Counted from the first letter of the stretch, positions 9,107 through 20,700 are shown. The stretch is 22,307 nucleotides of DNA from Silene noctiflora (GCA_009801015.1 VHZZ01003775.1:38731-61037), one strand, 5' to 3'. A program made the numbers and translations. The notes: generated by a model not told the origin, from the sequence alone.

Positions 9107-9369
9107 TAAGCACTATACTAGGTTGTAGACCTTGTATTTAACCTTGGTGTAATGAATTAAAACTTAAAAGTGACAATTTTACGATAAACAGTTATCTGTT
9201 AAAAATTAAAAATAACCACTTTAAAAAAATACTCATTTTATAATAACAGTCACATTTTAACATAAAATAGTTAATTTTGCTATAAAATGGTGACTTTTTA
9301 AGTGATGGCAACATATAACAGTGTTGTAGTATAATTTGTGTACTTTTTAAGCACCATACTAGGTTGTAG
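9107..9369. repeat. 22-bp direct repeats flanking an AT-rich inverted-repeat segment
   Basis: TAAGCAC(T/C)ATACTAGGTTGTAG occurs at 9107-9128 and again at 9348-9369 with one mismatch. Between them, ACTTAAAAGTGACAATTTTA near 9161 is an imperfect inverted match to the segment ending TGACTTTTTAAGT near 9302. This looks like a duplication or a small insertion between repeats. A 13-base match to the flanking repeat (AAGCACTATACTA) also occurs in kinase intron 4 at 7627-7639. Confidence 0.55.
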
Positions 9370-10005
9370 GTAATCACCCTAGCTTGTGGATTAGGCTAAT
9401 TAGTTACTATTAGTCTACTAGTAATACACAGTAATTGTTAGCTAGTCTCCCGTTATGTTATTAATGATTTACGTTAACCATATAATCGTTATTAATGAGT
9501 TTTGCATGTGTTATCCGTGATTGACACTTTGATATATCAAGTTTCGGACGGTAGATTTTATTTATACGCTTGATTGTACCTTATTCTTAAATCAGTTAAT
9601 TATCACTGAGAAACAAATGATCGATACAGATACATGCGATCCGATGATTTAAATGTTGGACAAGAAAATGTACTTGTTAGAAACTCGACAAAATAATGTT
9701 GCGAATTTATTGGTATGGGTTGGGAGAAAGGAGAAATTAGTGGTGGTCCAAGTATTTCAATATCACAAAAGGAATAATAGGATTCAATAGAGACAATAAT
9801 AAGAAAAAGAAAAAATGATATAACAAGGCATGAACATGTTACATGTATATATATATGGACAGCAAACAGACACAGTACAGGATTTGGACAATACGTGTCA
9901 TATATAGTGCATGTATTGCTGGAGAAAATAACGTATAGATACTATAGTCGACGGAGAACCCAAGGATCTTGTGTCTCCACACGAAATTCTGCAGCTTGGG
10001 AGCTT
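9370..10005. other. Intergenic, no gene seen
   Basis: AT-rich sequence with a short TA microsatellite near 9846-9854. I see no coding frame or RNA gene on either strand. Confidence 0.45.
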
Positions 10006-10117
10006 AGGCCCTGTTTTTTCCGACCGAAATTAGTAGAGCTGAATTGAACTTTACTGAATGGAGCTAGAATGGAGCTGAACAAAAGTGAATTGAAATTAAG
10101 CTCGAAAGAACATAGCT
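10006..10117. mobile_element. Small MITE-like copy of the TTCAG/AGCTC repeat
   Basis: The left edge GGCCCTGTTTTTTCCGACCG and the complement of the right edge (AGCTATGTTCTTTCGAGCTT) are similar, giving imperfect terminal inverted repeats around an interior of GAGCTGAATTGAACTTTACT-type units. A TTA precedes the left end; the matching right flank is uncertain. This copy suggests that the dispersed pentamer repeats are the insides of a MITE family. Confidence 0.4.
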
Positions 10118-10932
10118 TTTAGTCTATACAGCTTGAGGTTGGAAGTCTCGTGTCCGGAGATAGGAATATATTAGTGAATAGAATACCATATGGAGTCATT
10201 TGGAATGATGTTGTTGTGACCACTCTTGAAACCCAAGACCTTGGCAGGCCACTAGATAGGAATATCAATATTCGGGTTATTACATGATCGACTTAATTTA
10301 GGGTCCTATTTTTAAAATTAATTTATACAATTTACGCAATTCACTATATAAGAAGATTGATGAGGCCTCAAAAGCCAACTAATTAAGAATCGCTCTTTGA
10401 CTTGACGATACTACGTAACTATTCTCCTTAAATTAAAGTTGATTAATAGAAATGGAGGAAGAATGGGAAAGGTAGCACATACATACATGATACATACATG
10501 AAACGTAAATGAATTACGTAGGTCTAAAATCTAAAGTGAATATTATATTTTATATTATCATCGTTATTATACATTAAAAAAGGGAGAATATAATGTAAAT
10601 AAGTAATGGAAGACAAGATTAAAAGACGTTTGAATTATCTAAATGACAAAATAAAAGGAGAGAAACACGCAGTCTACGCATTCAGTAGTCAAATGAAGTA
10701 CATGTGCCGGTCTGCCGGCCAAGTTTACCATTACTATATCAACATTGGATAACATGTTGCATGGCTGCCAATTGGGTAGCTTGGATTGTGTTAGTATGAA
10801 AATATGACAACCCGCCCCGATATTCAATATAACATGTCCCCATCCGAATATATATTCTTGTTTTGATTATCATCAAGTCAGCTTATCAGCTATTTGATGG
10901 TCTATTGCTGTGAGTTATTTCGAGTTAATTCA
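10118..10932. other. Intergenic, no gene supported
   Basis: Mixed-composition sequence. An open stretch of about 35 codons lies near 10170-10285 (+) without any domain I recognise, too short to call. A CATA/CATG-rich microsatellite-like run is at about 10478-10502. Confidence 0.4.
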
Positions 10933-11075
10933 GATTCAGTTTGAGATAGAGTATCGTAAATGATAACCAACCATCATTTGTGATTCAGTTTGAGATAGAG
11001 TATCGTAAATGATAACCAACCATCATTTGTGATTCAGTTTGAGATAGAGTATCGTAAATGATAACCATCATTTGT
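10933..11075. repeat. 49-bp tandem repeat, three copies
   Basis: Copies begin at 10933, 10982 and 11031, each starting GATTCAGTTTGAGATAGAGT. The first two are identical over 49 bases. The third lacks one four-base CCAA and is 45 bases. The near-identity points to recent expansion. The unit is non-coding and I see no similarity to the other repeats here. Confidence 0.95.
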
Positions 11076-12457
11076 TCATCTTTGTATCGTTTTCTTAGTT
11101 AAAATATCAAATTTTATAGGGTTTTCGACCATTTGAATCGGATTTTCTAACGTTTCTTCATCTAAGTGTAGCCAGGTCGACCTATGTTATCAGAATAATC
11201 ATGATAATTAAGAAACTAAGCAGAACGCCTCAGAAATCACTAGTATTAGTGAACTGACGCGCATTCGTATGCCGAGGTAAAGCTATGATATTGATCACCA
11301 CGTATCCGTAAATTACGTCCATGTCATTTTACTATTACAAGTCCCTTTAAAAACGACTTTTATAGTGTCATTAGTCGCACTTTTGCACTTTTTATTCCAA
11401 AATGCGTTTCATCTTTGGCTAATAATGCTGCTAATTTTTTGAAAAATTTGGCCATATTTTATAAAGTTAAAGTAACGTTTATATAATGCAAATATCACAT
11501 TCATGCGTAGCTATCCAAAGGGGCCGAAATTTCTGGTCAAATTGATTGGCTCAACCCCAGCCAAACTATACAACCAGGCCATAGGTTTTTCAGCAGCTTT
11601 CATTGGACCGAAAAAGCCAAGCCCTGCAAAAGATCGGGCAATGGGCAACAGGTTTGGTGCATTTGGTCACCTCTATTTATGATCAATGGCCTACGCCTAC
11701 GGTTGCTCCAAAGAGGAGCAGAAGAGTCAACATATATCAACACCAAAATCATTGATAATAGTACAAAATTTGATCTAGAAAAAAAAAATGTTTCCCACAA
11801 TTTACTTTTTTCTATAATTCTACTTTGCAAACTAAATTTTCTTTCTTTTAGAGTCAAATTTTACCATCGCGAGTACTGGAGATGCCCACCAGCATTTTTC
11901 CTCTATTACAACTCTGAATAACACAGCAAAATGAGGAAAAATGTTACAGTAAATGTGTCTCACCAACACAGATTGAATCTATCATCAAGGACTAAGCGAA
12001 ATCTAGAGAAAAGTTGAGTTGTATGGTGGGCAAGTCACGCGACGCTTTCAGAGTTTCAGCATTACATTCATGGAATTACTGCTTCCGGGAATTTACACCT
12101 GCTCAATCAAAAGTACTGTATGAGATTATCTTACATATGAATATCCATCTATTAACCATTTAATTGAACGCCAAATAGATAGGCATTTGAGTTGGTTTCA
12201 CATGTGATCCGTCTCATATAAGACTACTGTAAATTTTTACCTCATGTTCTGGGGACGAAACACAGAATGGCTATGTACATAGAAGACAAAACCCTGAAAC
12301 ATTGAAGAAAAATCAATAATCTTCTATAAAACACTGAACGGTGTTCAAAGTAATCAAGTACATGATAACTAACCTATGCTGGACAAAAAACATCAGCCAA
12401 TAATTAAGGATAGAACGGAACATCAGCCAGTTGCTCCGGTAAGAACCATAGATAATG
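11076..12457. other. Intergenic and presumed 3' region of the exportin-T gene
   Basis: About 11100-11900 is non-coding and may include decayed transposon sequence: the segment ending near 11888 reads GGGCATCTCCAGTACTCGCG on the minus strand, like some plant MITE ends, but I could not find its partner. The part nearest 12457 should be the exportin-T 3' untranslated region on the minus strand; no canonical AATAAA is obvious just downstream of the stop. A GATCCGTCTCATATAAG motif lies at about 12206-12222. Confidence 0.4.
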
Positions 12458-15400
12458 CTATCGGAAAACCAGACTTCCGTTCTGCTGTTGTCTCAAGTTT
12501 ACTATAAGGGATTGATAGAATGCTTTGAAGGCCTTGGTGTCATTGTTCTGCAAAATAGACATATACGACCGTACATTTGTAAGAGCTTAAAGAAGAGTCA
12601 TAATCAACCAATTGAAGTGCCGGTCTTCCTTGACTATAGTATGCCTTTTATGAGGACGTCTTAGTGTGAGACCAACCCAAATACATTTAAGGCAACATTA
12701 CCCTAATGATTTCCGTTTAAGGCAGGCCTAACGAGCGTCAGATATACTTAGCCTTACCACTATGCTAGAAAACACACAAATTAGCACAGAGAAAAACGTT
12801 TCATGCCAGTCAACAGTTTAATCAGCCATTCTACGTTATTCCATCATGTTCTGTACCCCAAAGCCATGGAACGATAGGCCTTTGGCTCCAAATCTAAATA
12901 ATCATCATCATTTGGTATTCAACATTTGATTTAATTATGTGGGTAATTTAGACCGTTTCAATATGGGACGGTCTTAAGTAAGTGTTAGTACCTTAGACAA
13001 ACTAGCAACCTGATAGTGAAGCACATTTTAGCTAAGGGAATAGAATGAAAGAACAAAGGGGAAGAAAAGGCAAAAAACAAACCGACCTGCAGTTTCTGGT
13101 GATATTGCTGAGCCAAATCCGGAGGGCAATGTGCAGCAAGAAAACCCTTCGATACAAACTGAGCAACAAAGTTCTCACCAAATTTCTCATACATTACCTT
13201 CTGGGCAGTGATTATTTCTCCAAATAATGCAAGCTGACAAAGAGTAGAATTAAGGATCTTAGCATCAAAAATCAAATATCAAATACAAGAAAACGTCGGG
13301 AAAAAAAATTTCAAATACCAGAACCCACATTGTGGCCTATCCGGTCACATAATCTTTCTAGTTTTTAATTTACTAGGAGTACAAACCAACATACATTCAA
13401 CTATCAAGACAAAATGCATGGCAAGTATATAATCAAAACAAGGAAAGATAAATTGATAATCATGTCAATAATCGAAATCTTTACTGAACTATTCATTCTC
13501 TCCGGAGCTTCCTTTACAAAATCCTCATACCAAGTACAAACATGGAAGAATTGAAGACAACGGAAACAACGCTGACAAGGTTTGCTCTATAGTGGGGAGA
13601 GGCACATCCACAGATTATTCCCACACCATGCAACAATGGTTCCCACTCCTATACCACATTGAGCAACAAAGGCAGATAGGCAGATAGTACTCCGCCACAC
13701 TAGTGGAAATTACACAATCATAAGTTGTTTTATCCCCTTGAGGCGAGTTTCAGTTAGAACTCTAATAATTAGGGTTGACCCTAAGCATAGCAGGAATGGC
13801 TAGCATATTACGATTAAAATAGAAGCGGGCAGAAAGACCCAGCAACTTTGATACCTGAACTCTTCATGTTATTTCTTGAACAAATATAAAGTAACATTAG
13901 TATTGAAGATGGGCACCTAATACTTAGGCATCGTTTGGTTGCCCGTTGGAATTAAACTCCATGAGAATATCGGATTCATGGGAATTAAACTCACTCATGA
14001 AATTCATGTGAATTGAGCAAAAACGTTTGGTTGCCTTTACCTGGGGGGCTAGGGGGGCTAGGTAATCCTACTCCTCCATTATGGGGCAGTTGGAAAATCA
14101 TGGGATTTTTAGAATCCTACATTTTGTCAAAAAAGTGGCAACCAAACAAACTCCCTTTTTTGCAAATCATGGGATTTTCTAATTCCTACGTTTTATGGAG
14201 GGCAGCCAAACGACACCTTACTAAGTTCACTTCAAGCCAACACGACACTATTATATGGTAATAACTAAACTTTAAATATCACATATAGTTGAAAGTGCGC
14301 ACACTCGACCACCATAAACTGTGATTCATGGAAGTCATGGATCGATTGAAATGAAGATATGGGATGAAAATGATGCAATTCAGCTACATCGGAGAAGGTG
14401 ATAACGAAGTGAGCAATAAGACCATAGAAACATTGTATTTCCACTCTCTAATCTCCAAACTACATAGATGGATACATATCTTAAGAGCCAGTAAAAGGGT
14501 CAATGATCAATACATTACGGAGCACAAGTTGAGAACGAAAGCAGACATACCTTACATAAGAATAGCATTCTAGATTAAACCCAACCCAGTACTACAGGTT
14601 AGTATTTAACAGAAGTAGAATAACACCCGTGTATAAAGATCATGAAAACAAAGAAATTTACCAACATTTTCACGAAATTGTTGTTACTCCCTAGTCCCTC
14701 AATTTTCAGTATAATCTTCCTGGTTTCCATTTTGGGCTGTTAAACTAAGATGTTCCTCTTTCTTTTGACACAATGTATTACCCCATCTCTTACCCCACAC
14801 ACGTTTCTTTAAATAAGTACTACATTCGTTTTTCCTTAAATATTGTGCTCAAAAGTAACAAGAAAAACATAGTGAAATGGAGGGCGTATAATAAACACAT
14901 TATTGCTCATCTCATTCATCAACGCATGATAAAGTAGAAGAGTTGCAAACTTGAAATGTAGCTGACATGCATCCAGAAAGAAACACAGAAAAAGATCGAA
15001 AGAGAGTTTAGAGAATTAGAACTCACAGTATTTGCATCTTGGAAGTCAAAGGACTTGTCTAGCACACTGTACAAGCAGCAGTTGGTAGCAAAGGTCTCAA
15101 TGATAAAAGTCTGAAACCCGGGTACCTGAAATACAACCATTTAATTAAATCTACAGGATGATAAAATTGAATAGATGAAGTTTCAGTAATACCAACCTTT
15201 TCCTCTCCAAAAGGACCCGTTGACCAGTCTTTAATCAATCGGATAAATATCTGTACACATGCCTGATATGCAGAAGAATGATTTCGACAATTATTAGCTG
15301 AAGAAACATATACAGAACACTATGTAAACAGACAAAAAAATATCAACTAAACAAATGCACATACAAACACGTACCTTCCTCACAGTAATATCTTTATGAT

Positions 15401-18400
15401 TAGAACATGAATAAAGTAGCAGTTGCATAATTGAATCCAGATATGCCCTGCTTTTGGAAGAGAGGAAAACTGAGGACAAGTCATGTGTTGCTATCACATT
15501 AAGAAAGGTGTAGAATGTTCGCTGAAGTTCCTGTCTTTCACGAATTTCCTGGGGGAAAAAAAGAAATAGACATTTAGAGAGATGCATCTTATTAAATCCA
15601 GAAAGCTATGACTATTATCACTGTACAGGGAAAAAAAAGTGTTCAGAATCAACATCAGAGCTGCTTAGTAACTCTTTCACAACGGAATTGTTTCCCCCTT
15701 TCCCAATTAGTAACTCATTGACAATGGAATTTTTTCCCCCTTTTTCAGACATAAAAAAAGACGTAAAGTCTGTTCATTTCTATATTTAACAAGAATTTCC
15801 AAAGAACTGTTGATAGAAAGAAAACCTAAGCTCAGTTATTGTCTAGCAGCTTAGCATTGCCTCTTTCAGTTGTTGCTCAGAATTCCAGGGTAACGTCCAA
15901 AAGCATAAAACATATTATGTGTTTAGGGACAAAGACACCGGACATGGAACAATCCAGGTTAGCACAAGTATGAAAGCATTTATACCTCGGTATTGGTCCC
16001 TGGTCCACTGGGAAATGTATCTCTTGGGACTACCGCAAACACTTCTTTAGTAATAGCAGGAAATACATCATCCAGTATATCATGTACGGCAACGTTGAAT
16101 TTGCATATGAGCTGATTAAGTAAAACAATAATACCAAGCAACTCCTTGGGCTGTCAGATAAACAGTAAGCAAAGGTCAGCCTATATGGCACAAAAGGGAG
16201 ATAATTAACATGAATCCAATACAACACTTCTAGATCTATATGTGAAACTTGTAGTGACAGATATAACCAATATAAAACAGGATTTTTTTGTCCATATTTA
16301 AAAAATCACCGGAAATTTGTTTCAAGAGTCCATGCTTTACAAATTACCTAGTATAGAGAAACAAAGAAGATATGTATGACGAAATTCTGCATATTCCCTC
16401 CAGCATGCCAACCAGTCGAGTATTTCCTTTTTATTGGCAAGTAATAGAGGAAATCTCTAAAGGACACCAGAGAGTGACACTGATGTACAAAATGGGGGTG
16501 ATGCCATAATGCTAGTGTTAGCAAGCAATACATGGAGCCTATCATCGACTCATCGAGAAGAATGTTTTTCAGTTATCCCATAGCTCCCCCACACTTAAAG
16601 CATATAAACAAACCTCACGGGAACTGACTCTCAAAGAAATGAGATGACTAATTGACAGCATGACAGGTAACAAGATAAACAAAGACGATAAAAGAGACTA
16701 TAAAAACATTTATCATATTTCTGGAGACGAGCAACATCCTAGATTAAACGGTTCAACGACAGCAGAACGCATTTACACTCCTCTAACTCACCAATAATCT
16801 AGACATAAAAAGAGTTTTCTTTCAATGGAAAAGAATAAATAGTTCAACGAAAGCAAAACACATTTACACATCTTTTAAGTTGCCAATAATCTAGACCTAG
16901 AAAGTGTTCTCTTTTGATGGGGAAAAATGCTACCCTAGTTGAAGTCATATCCACTCGCATATATGAACTTAATTATATCCTCATCTCCAAGTAAAAAAAC
17001 CAACAATAAGCATCTAACTCACAAATTCCCAATAAGTAATTAATTAATTACCTCAATTCCGAGAAGCAGCTGCTCCAGTGCCTTTGGCAAATATGGAAAG
17101 ACGGATCCTCCCAGAGTTTCAACCATGCGATGAACAAATGAAGTAACCTGATATAAATAATGTCAACGAAACATAAGTGTTACAATGTAAGAGCATAAAA
17201 AATAAGTTCCTCATCCAAGTGAATTGTTGCATACCTTACTACGTAGACTCTCCTCTTTTGGAAATACAATGAGGACTTGAAGTAGAACATCCAATGTCTG
17301 CAATTCACGATTAAGAAACAGGATAAATAATTCGAAAGGCGTGCCAAATAGCAAAGGTATCGGCTGGGATAAGCCATCTGCCTAAAACACATCAATGTAA
17401 ATTGCAAATTTGAAGGGCTTTCAAGTATCAACATAATTCATGTGTCTGAAATCTTCCAAGAAGAACTTCAAAGCGCAGAATAATTTGTTTTAACTAGTAG
17501 CTTAAAATCATTAGGACTATAAAACATTAGTTGAGGTCCACAGAATAATTTGTTTAAAAGCACAGAATAATTCGTTATCACTGGCACATCTGATGTCCCC
17601 TTTGCGGGAGCTCTCGAGGCATTAGGGTATATTGTTGTTGGTATCTTACAATCATAGGACTATAAAGTATAAACTATTAGATGAAAGACTAAGAGCATGT
17701 TTGGCCTAACTTGAAAGCCCTTCAAGTTTGCAATTTTCTAAAAATGCTTTTCAAAAGCTAGAATTTTATGGGTAAAAGAATGGTTTTTAGCTTTTGAGAA
17801 TATTTTTTTTCAACTTTTAAATAATGATGTGTTTGGTCAAAAAGTGCTTGTAAGTCCAAAAACACTTTTAACAGTTGAGCCAAATACACACTAAATGAGT
17901 TGTGATGAGTGTCCTTGATCATCATGTTAAAAACACAGAACTAACCTGCTTAAACATTAGACCAATTTCCGGCCTGCTGGCAGTCACGAGTCGTTCGCTA
18001 AAACCCTGAAAGCAAGATCAATTTAGCGTTACATTAATGAAATTAAAACAAAAGTACACTAAAAAAACAACTTAATCGGGGTTCCTGAAGCACCAACATT
18101 GAAACAAGCTAGAATTTGTCCTGAACAAATGGTCGAAGGACTAAACGTAATTATGTTCAAGGAATAGATTTACACAAAAATTCAACAATAGTTATTCTTA
18201 AAAGTGTACACTAGGGCTAGGCTACAACATAAGGCTACTTGGTCAAGTGTTCTCTAACTGCATGAAAACTAATTTATAAGTAGCGTGAATCAAAACCCAA
18301 GACTATGCACATAACATAATTGAATAGAATAAATTACCTTGCTTAATGCATTTATTGCCATTATAATTTGCTGAATTATCAAAATATTTCTCGGATAATC

Positions 18401-20653
18401 ATTTGGAGTTTGGACTTTACCATTCACGAGCAATGCCTTGACCTAGAAGGAGAAAATAAATGTTGACAAAAAAAATTACAAGCGTAAACATATTAAGACA
18501 GGCAGATAGCTAAGATTAGTTTGGACTTAAAAGGCAACACAAGTGAACCTGCTGACAAAGCGGGGTAAGTAATGAAGAAAGATAATTTGATTGCTTCTCA
18601 ACCGGCATTTCTTCCATCCCAATTAGGATGCCAATCGCCTGAGAAAAAATGGCAATCTTCAGAAGGAGCATAAATAGTATTTAGACCAAAAGATCACATG
18701 AGAACATATCATCATAATTTACCTCAAAAATATGACTTCCGTCTTCAGAGGAAGATGTTCCCTCTGCATAACTCATGTTCGTAAATCTCGCGACAACATC
18801 TTGTAAGCTCTGTGACCACCAAATCAGGATTTTTAGGATTAAAATAATATCAAACAAGTAATTCCCTCGAAATCACATTGTAATGCAAGGAAACAACTGA
18901 TCACCTGCAGAATCGTCTCTATAAAAGGAATTAGTTTTGATCTCAGCAATTTCACAACCCTCATAAAAAGATAACTCGCCCTCCGACTAACATTGTAATT
19001 TGGGTGATGGATACCTCTCTCATCAAGAAAAGCCGTCAAAGCCATGGGTATGCACTGAGTGTTCTCTTGAACATGCTTTATGTACCTAGTTATTGTCTCC
19101 AGGTACGTAAGAGCCACCAACCTAAAAGAGTGGCATGGGAATCTTGTCGAAAGAAGCATTGGTATCAACTCCCCTAATACCCCACCACCACTTCTCATTA
19201 AATCATCACTCAATGACTCTCCAAGTGCATATAAAAGCGATAGCGCAACTTCTACCTCTTCAACATTCCTATCAGGTGGAGAAGATGATGCACTAACTAA
19301 TGAATTACGAATAAACATTTGTGTCACAACAGGTGCTACACGACCCACACTCCGAAGTAAAACCAATAAATCTTTTCTATATTCAACCATCCTTTCCTCT
19401 TCTTCCAACCCAACTTTATCTAAAACATCAAGGTGATCACGATAAACAGGGTCATAGCAAATTTGTGCCCTAATCACTTCTAATATCTGGCCCACATGAA
19501 GCAGTTGTTTCTCGGACAGTGAGGTATTCTTCATAGTCGCTACATAACCAGAAAGAAACTGCACCACACTAAACGACGCATCCATCTCACAATTTTGCAT
19601 GACATAGAACACAGAAGGTAACACCTCCTCCAAAAGCTCTGTTGATTCCCGCTTTCCTTCCTCCGGATTCAATCTCCGAACACATTCCAACACCTCAACT
19701 GCATAACCAGTAACAAGAGTAGCTATGTTTTCCACAACCTCAGAATCAGCCTCCCCACTAACCACATTAAACACCCGCCTAATATGCAAACTTTGCAATA
19801 ACTTAAGTTTGTTTTGTGGCTCCATCCGCTTTTGAGCCACGGCTAAAACACAACGGGCAGCACCACCTCTAAGCTGCTCCGACAACCCATCAAGCAAAAC
19901 TAACTCAAAAAATAACGGTACAAACTGATAATAATCCACAACCAAGTTAATATCAATCCACGAAATATACCTCCTCATACAATCCAAAACACTAGTACAA
20001 AGCTCAGGGTCCGAGCTTTTGTACACGTTAACGATCTCAAACCAGGCACCCACAATTTGATGCACACATTGTTGCCTCATTGCATCCTTAACGCGTGCAG
20101 CAAGTGCCACCTCATCAGCATTACGAATATAATCTAAGCTAATAATTTGATCATCTAATGCATTCAAAACCCTACAGAACATATCAATAACAACAGGTCC
20201 CTTATTCAAACAAGGCAAGAAATCGACAAACACATTCGACCAAATCATTGGATACTCGAAAGAAATCAAGGTAACCAATACTTGTGCAAGCTTATTCTTA
20301 ATAAAAACAGGAGAATCCAATATCCTAACAAGTACATTACTACCAAGTTTAGCATTATTCTCATCAAGCCCTTCATAACAAGCCATTGCAAACACGGATT
20401 TTCGAACAAAACCCTTCTCCTCAGGGCTCATTAACGAGGCGTATCGCCCACGAATCGCATCGTGCAAGCATTGCAAGCACCAAAATTGAACTACCACTAC
20501 CTTACTAGTAAACAAACGTTCAACACAAATACTACAAATATTTGAACTTTCCTTAAATCTTTGGCAATACTCAATTGCTTGAGATTTTAACACAGAATCA
20601 ACGGTTCCGGACTCATCGAAACTAATCAAAATCGCCTTTTCTAAATCATCCAT
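12458..20653 (-). CDS. PSD: Exportin-T (PAUSED orthologue), 13 exons, complete
   Basis: Importin-beta-family receptor that binds mature tRNA with Ran-GTP in the nucleus and carries it through the nuclear pore; loss in Arabidopsis (PAUSED) delays shoot meristem and leaf development. Exons in gene order: 18905-20653, 18723-18809, 18549-18638, 18338-18442, 17946-18005, 17235-17297, 17052-17147, 15986-16150, 15375-15548, 15197-15262, 15027-15125, 13087-13233, 12458-12547. All introns are GT-AG and phase 0. The frame is 2991 bases, 996 aa, close to the roughly 990 of Arabidopsis. The start MDDLEKAILISFDESG sits in a good context (ACCATGG). The first exon encodes 583 residues including the Xpo1-like region (about residues 100-250). 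Later landmarks are EDGSHIFE (exon 2), EKQSNYLSSLLTPLCQQ (exon 3), GEIITAQKVMYEKFG (exon 12) and the C-terminus RQQQNGSLVFR. No frameshift or stop was found. Introns 5 and 11 host MITEs. Confidence 0.95.
12950..12974. repeat. Small inverted repeat in exportin-T intron 12
   Basis: AGACCGT at 12950-12956 and ACGGTCT at 12968-12974 form a perfect seven-base inverted pair around an 11-base spacer. The arms match the GACCGTCT motif that recurs across the window. Confidence 0.5.
13927..14217. mobile_element. Tourist-like (PIF/Harbinger-type) MITE in exportin-T intron 11
   Basis: A 291-bp element with terminal inverted repeats GGCATCGTTTGGTTGCC (left) and GGTGTCGTTTGGCTGCC (complement of the right end), flanked on both sides by TTA (13924-13926 and 14218-14220), the target preference of PIF/Harbinger elements. 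The interior also has near-symmetric subterminal blocks (GGAATTAAACTCC left; CATGGGATTTT twice on the right). No coding capacity. It lies in intron 11 (13234-15026), away from both splice sites. Confidence 0.82.
14687..14886. mobile_element. Stowaway-like MITE in exportin-T intron 11
   Basis: About 200 bp bounded by TA on both sides (14685-14686 and 14887-14888). The left end CTCCCTAGTCCC and the complement of the right end CGCCCTCCATTTC are decayed forms of the Stowaway terminus CTCCCTCCG. The interior (TTTCCATTTTGGG, CACACACGTTTCTTTAAATAAG, CTTAAATATTGTGCTCAAAA) resembles a Stowaway family I remember from eudicots. It ends 140 bases from exon 11. Confidence 0.7.
15666..15749. repeat. 42-bp diverged tandem duplication in exportin-T intron 8
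   Basis: Two adjacent 42-base copies start at 15666 and 15708, each with TAGTAACTC, ACAA, GGAATT and TTTCCCCCTTT in order, differing at about ten positions. The duplication is confined to the intron. Confidence 0.75.
16751..16932. repeat. 91-bp diverged tandem duplication in exportin-T intron 7
   Basis: Copies start at 16751 and 16842. Shared blocks in the same order include GTTCAACGA, ATTTACAC and CCAATAATCTAGACAT/C. Divergence is clear, so the event is older than the 49-bp array at 10933. Confined to intron 7 (16151-17051). Confidence 0.75.
17399..17425. repeat. 27-bp inverted match to the intron 5 MITE subterminus
   Basis: This segment (AATTTGAAGGGCTTTCAAG at its right part) matches the complement of 17711-17737 at 26 of 27 positions. 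It may be a fragment of a second, opposite copy of the MITE at 17693, or a local inverted duplication. Both lie in intron 5 and could pair in the pre-mRNA. Confidence 0.6.
17693..17891. mobile_element. Tourist-like MITE in exportin-T intron 5
   Basis: A 199-bp element whose ends GAGCATGTTTGGC (left) and GTGTGTATTTGGC (complement of the right) form an imperfect inverted repeat, flanked by TAA on both sides (17690-17692 and 17892-17894). The interior is AT-rich with CTTTTGAGAA/TTTTCAAAAGCT-type symmetry and no coding capacity. It ends 54 bases from the 3' side of exon 5 (17946), close to the splice donor. Confidence 0.72.
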
Positions 20654-20700
20654 GGTATCAAATTATAACCCTAATAACAAAAATCAAAACTTTAATTTTC

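Noticed and set aside
11500..11890. Possible hAT-like MITE with one end GGGCATCTCCAG
   Set aside because: Only the right end could be seen; no matching left end or target duplication was found.
14013..14261. 82-codon plus-strand open frame
   Set aside because: Most of it lies inside the non-autonomous Tourist-like MITE in intron 11, where no protein is expected.
19080..19436. 118-codon plus-strand open frame
   Set aside because: It lies wholly within exportin-T exon 1 on the opposite strand and shows no domain; it is a shadow of the real coding sequence.
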